This document shows, in pieces, positions 62,362-64,000 of a DNA stretch of 64,000 nt. The notes below the pieces were generated by a model. That model saw only the letters and a program-made list of their open reading frames with translations. It did no database searches and was not told where the DNA came from. Source of the DNA: Pedobacter frigiditerrae (lineage in GTDB: Bacteria > Bacteroidota > Bacteroidia > Sphingobacteriales > Sphingobacteriaceae); the NCBI RefSeq assembly GCF_004331645.1, contig NZ_SJSK01000002.1, forward strand, positions 372,001-436,000, read 5' to 3'. The translations under genes and the position numbers were made by a program. The stretch's first letter is position 1, and every line of letters starts with the position of its first letter.

Positions 62362-63681
62362 TTAATGAGCTAATACTTCCTCAGCTTCAGCCACTTCTAC
62401 TTCGCCATCGGCTAAAAGTTCTATTAACTTCACGTTTTTAAGCTCGTTAACCATTACAGGGTCGTACTTTGCCTTAACTTTTACATAGTTTTTGGTAAAA
62501 CCATGCATGTATCCATTCTTTTGGTCGTCTTCAAAAAGCACTTGTGCAGTAGAACCGATTTGAGATTGATAGAAAGCTCTTCTTTTTTTATCGGAAAGAA
62601 TATGTAGCATTTTATTTCTATCGAAACGAGTGCTTCCTGTAACTTTACCCTTCATAGTTGCAGCTTCTGTTTGCTCACGTTCAGAATAGGTAAATACGTG
62701 CAAATATGAGATATCCAATTCATTTAAGAATTGATATGTCTCTAGAAAATCATCGTGGGTTTCTCCAGGGAAACCAACAATAACATCAACACCGATGCAG
62801 CAATTAGGCATTACTGCTTTAATTTTTGCTACACGTTCTGTATATAACTCACGTTGGTAGCGTCTTTTCATTAAACCCAAAATCTTATTTGAGCCAGATT
62901 GCAATGGAATATGAAAATGAGGAACAAAACGTTTTGAGGTGGCTACAAATTCGATAATCTCGTTGCTTAACAAGTTAGGTTCAATTGATGAAATACGAAT
63001 ACGTTCAATTCCATCCACCTCATCTAATGTCTTAACAAGGTCGAAGAATTTATCTTCTCTTTGTCCATCACGGATACCAAAATCGCCTAGGTTTACACCT
63101 GTTAGTACAATTTCTTTAACGCCACTTGCTGCAATTTGAGTAGCACGATTAACTACATTCTCAATGGTATCACTCCTACTTCCACCTCTTGCCAAAGGAA
63201 TAGTGCAATAAGTACAAGGATAATCGCAACCGTCTTGAACTTTTAAGAAGGTACGGGTTCTATCGCCAATTGAATAAGCTGCAATAAAATTATGGTTTAC
63301 TTTTTCGATATTTTGTTGATGAACAACCGCCTTAGGATTTTTAGTTAAGTCTGAAATAAATTCAACTATCCTGAATTTTTCAGCAGCTCCTAAAACCATA
63401 TCAACGCCTTCAATTTCGGCTATTTCTGTAGGTTTTAACTGTGCATAACAACCAACAATAGTTACATAAGCATTTGGAGAATACTTTAATGCTTCTTTAA
63501 CAACTTTGCGGCATTTTTTGTCAGCGTGTTCTGTAACAGAGCAAGTGTTGATTACATAAACATCAGCTGCATCTGTAAATTCAACTACAGCATAACCCGC
63601 GTCAGTAAATAAACGACCAATGGTTGATGTTTCTGAGAAGTTTAGCTTACAGCCAAGTGTATAAAATGCAACTTTTTTCAT
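62362..63681 (-). CDS. mtaB: tRNA t6A37 methylthiotransferase MtaB
   Basis: A 439-residue radical-SAM methylthiotransferase converting t6A to ms2t6A at position 37 of ANN-decoding tRNAs. The N-terminal cluster ligands are Cys11, Cys47 and Cys78 (LGCKLNFSET, NTCSVTEHADKK, VGCYAQ). The radical-SAM triad is Cys152, Cys156 and Cys159 (DGCDYPCTYCT). The C-terminal part (about 375-430) is TRAM-like. The VTEHADKKCRK form distinguishes MtaB from MiaB. The gene stands upstream of the CHAT gene by about 96 bases. Confidence 0.94.
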   Translation of the reverse strand: MKKVAFYTLGCKLNFSETSTIGRLFTDAGYAVVEFTDAADVYVINTCSVTEHADKKCRKVVKEALKYSPNAYVTIVGCYAQLKPTEIAEIEGVDMVLGAAEKFRIVEFISDLTKNPKAVVHQQNIEKVNHNFIAAYSIGDRTRTFLKVQDGCDYPCTYCTIPLARGGSRSDTIENVVNRATQIAASGVKEIVLTGVNLGDFGIRDGQREDKFFDLVKTLDEVDGIERIRISSIEPNLLSNEIIEFVATSKRFVPHFHIPLQSGSNKILGLMKRRYQRELYTERVAKIKAVMPNCCIGVDVIVGFPGETHDDFLETYQFLNELDISYLHVFTYSEREQTEAATMKGKVTGSTRFDRNKMLHILSDKKRRAFYQSQIGSTAQVLFEDDQKNGYMHGFTKNYVKVKAKYDPVMVNELKNVKLIELLADGEVEVAEAEEVLAH

Positions 63682-63882
63682 TCGTTAACCATGTTTTCAG
63701 CGGTAATGAAGCTATCATAATTTTGTTGACTGTTTGCCTTTGGCCTTTAGAAAAATTATGATCGTTTCATTGAGGTTGCTCCAAAGGAGCCCATATTTTG
63801 GGCAAAGATAAGAATTAGATGTGAGTATTGAGATATGAGATTTGAGACGGACAGGAAACCTTACAACGAGCTAACAATAGTA
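63682..63882. other. Intergenic region with inverted repeat, upstream of mtaB
   Basis: Contains the inverted repeat at 63705-63771 and a short word array near 63816-63848 (GTATTGAGATATGAGATTTGAG). No gene is seen. The mtaB promoter should lie near 63690-63760. Confidence 0.5.
63705..63771. repeat. Imperfect inverted repeat upstream of mtaB
   Basis: AATGAAGCTATCATAATTTT is answered by AAAATTATGATCGTTTCATT, 18 of 20 positions matching as an inverted pair, across a loop containing two CCTTTGGCC-like words. Confidence 0.7.
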
Positions 63883-64000
63883 TTACTTTTTTAACAAGTA
63901 CTTATGATAGTAATTATATTTCTTGATATAAGATTCAATCATTTCGTAGCTAAAATTCTTTTCTGCAATAAAATCATTCCAAAGTTCCTTATAATCTCCA
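63883..64000 (-). CDS. C-terminal fragment of an unidentified protein (runs off right edge)
   Basis: A minus-strand frame open to the window edge ends with GDYKELWNDFIAEKNFSYEM, then IESYIKKYNYYHKYLLKK and a stop. The charged, aromatic, helical tail looks like a real protein end. There are too few residues to name a family. It is in the same direction as mtaB, about 200 bases upstream. Confidence 0.55.
   Translation of the reverse strand, partial: GDYKELWNDFIAEKNFSYEMIESYIKKYNYYHKYLLKK

Overview
The window looks like chromosomal DNA of an AT-rich Bacteroidota bacterium, most likely a Pedobacter-like member of the Sphingobacteriaceae. The evidence is a SusC-type receptor with the start of its SusD partner, a one-protein hybrid two-component regulator, Bacteroidota-specific families (DUF4296, FadL/OmpP1 with a Tyr/Gly-rich lipoprotein, TIGR02757), an archaeal/eukaryal-type prolyl-tRNA synthetase, weak Shine-Dalgarno signals and TAnnTTTG promoter elements. 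No plasmid, phage or CRISPR functions were seen.

Layout. Positions 1-13.8 kb, all minus strand, hold part of a polysaccharide utilization locus: GH78 rhamnosidase, hybrid sensor/regulator, GH31 alpha-xylosidase-like enzyme, SusC receptor and the first codons of SusD, which runs off the left edge. Positions 13.8-16.3 kb form a gene-poor patch with a GC-richer orphan secreted protein, a decayed helix-turn-helix gene remnant and hairpins. It abuts a tRNA-Ser/tRNA-Pro/tRNA-Pro cluster whose two Pro genes are an identical tandem duplication. Positions 16.7-31 kb carry housekeeping genes: an HD phosphodiesterase, an SPFH/membrane protein/Arc-like trio, thiolase, peptide transporter, polyprenol-mannose synthase-like glycosyltransferase, a trans-sulfuration enzyme and proS. 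Positions 31-50 kb hold OmpP1, a UbiD-type decarboxylase, dps, a LysM protein with udk, a CoA-transferase pair, mutS2, YggS, aspartate kinase, a methyltransferase, cold-shock protein and peroxiredoxin. Positions 50.5-53.1 kb hold an ECF sigma factor, a membrane-tethered trypsin-like protease and two tiny repeat lipoproteins. Positions 53.1-64 kb hold purB, an Nfu-type protein, an IMPase, lgt, a giant exported TPR-CHAT protein and mtaB.

The most interesting signal is around the sigma factor. Four intergenic sites share a two-part motif, GGGT(T/C)ACC or a one-to-two-base variant, then 14-15 bases, then G(T/C)ATTA. Two point toward the sigma gene and one lies upstream of each small lipoprotein. 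The sigma gene is followed after one base by a protein that joins an anti-sigma-like cytosolic segment, one membrane helix and an intact His-Asp-Ser protease. This reads as a self-contained envelope-stress circuit with lipoprotein outputs. It is an inference from sequence, not a demonstrated system.

A second theme is non-coding structure. Many gene boundaries carry short scrambled word arrays that partly fold back on themselves. There are also two copies of a longer dispersed palindrome (GTCATTTCGA ... TCGAAATGAC), and a palindrome-derived insertion inside a glycosyltransferase gene.
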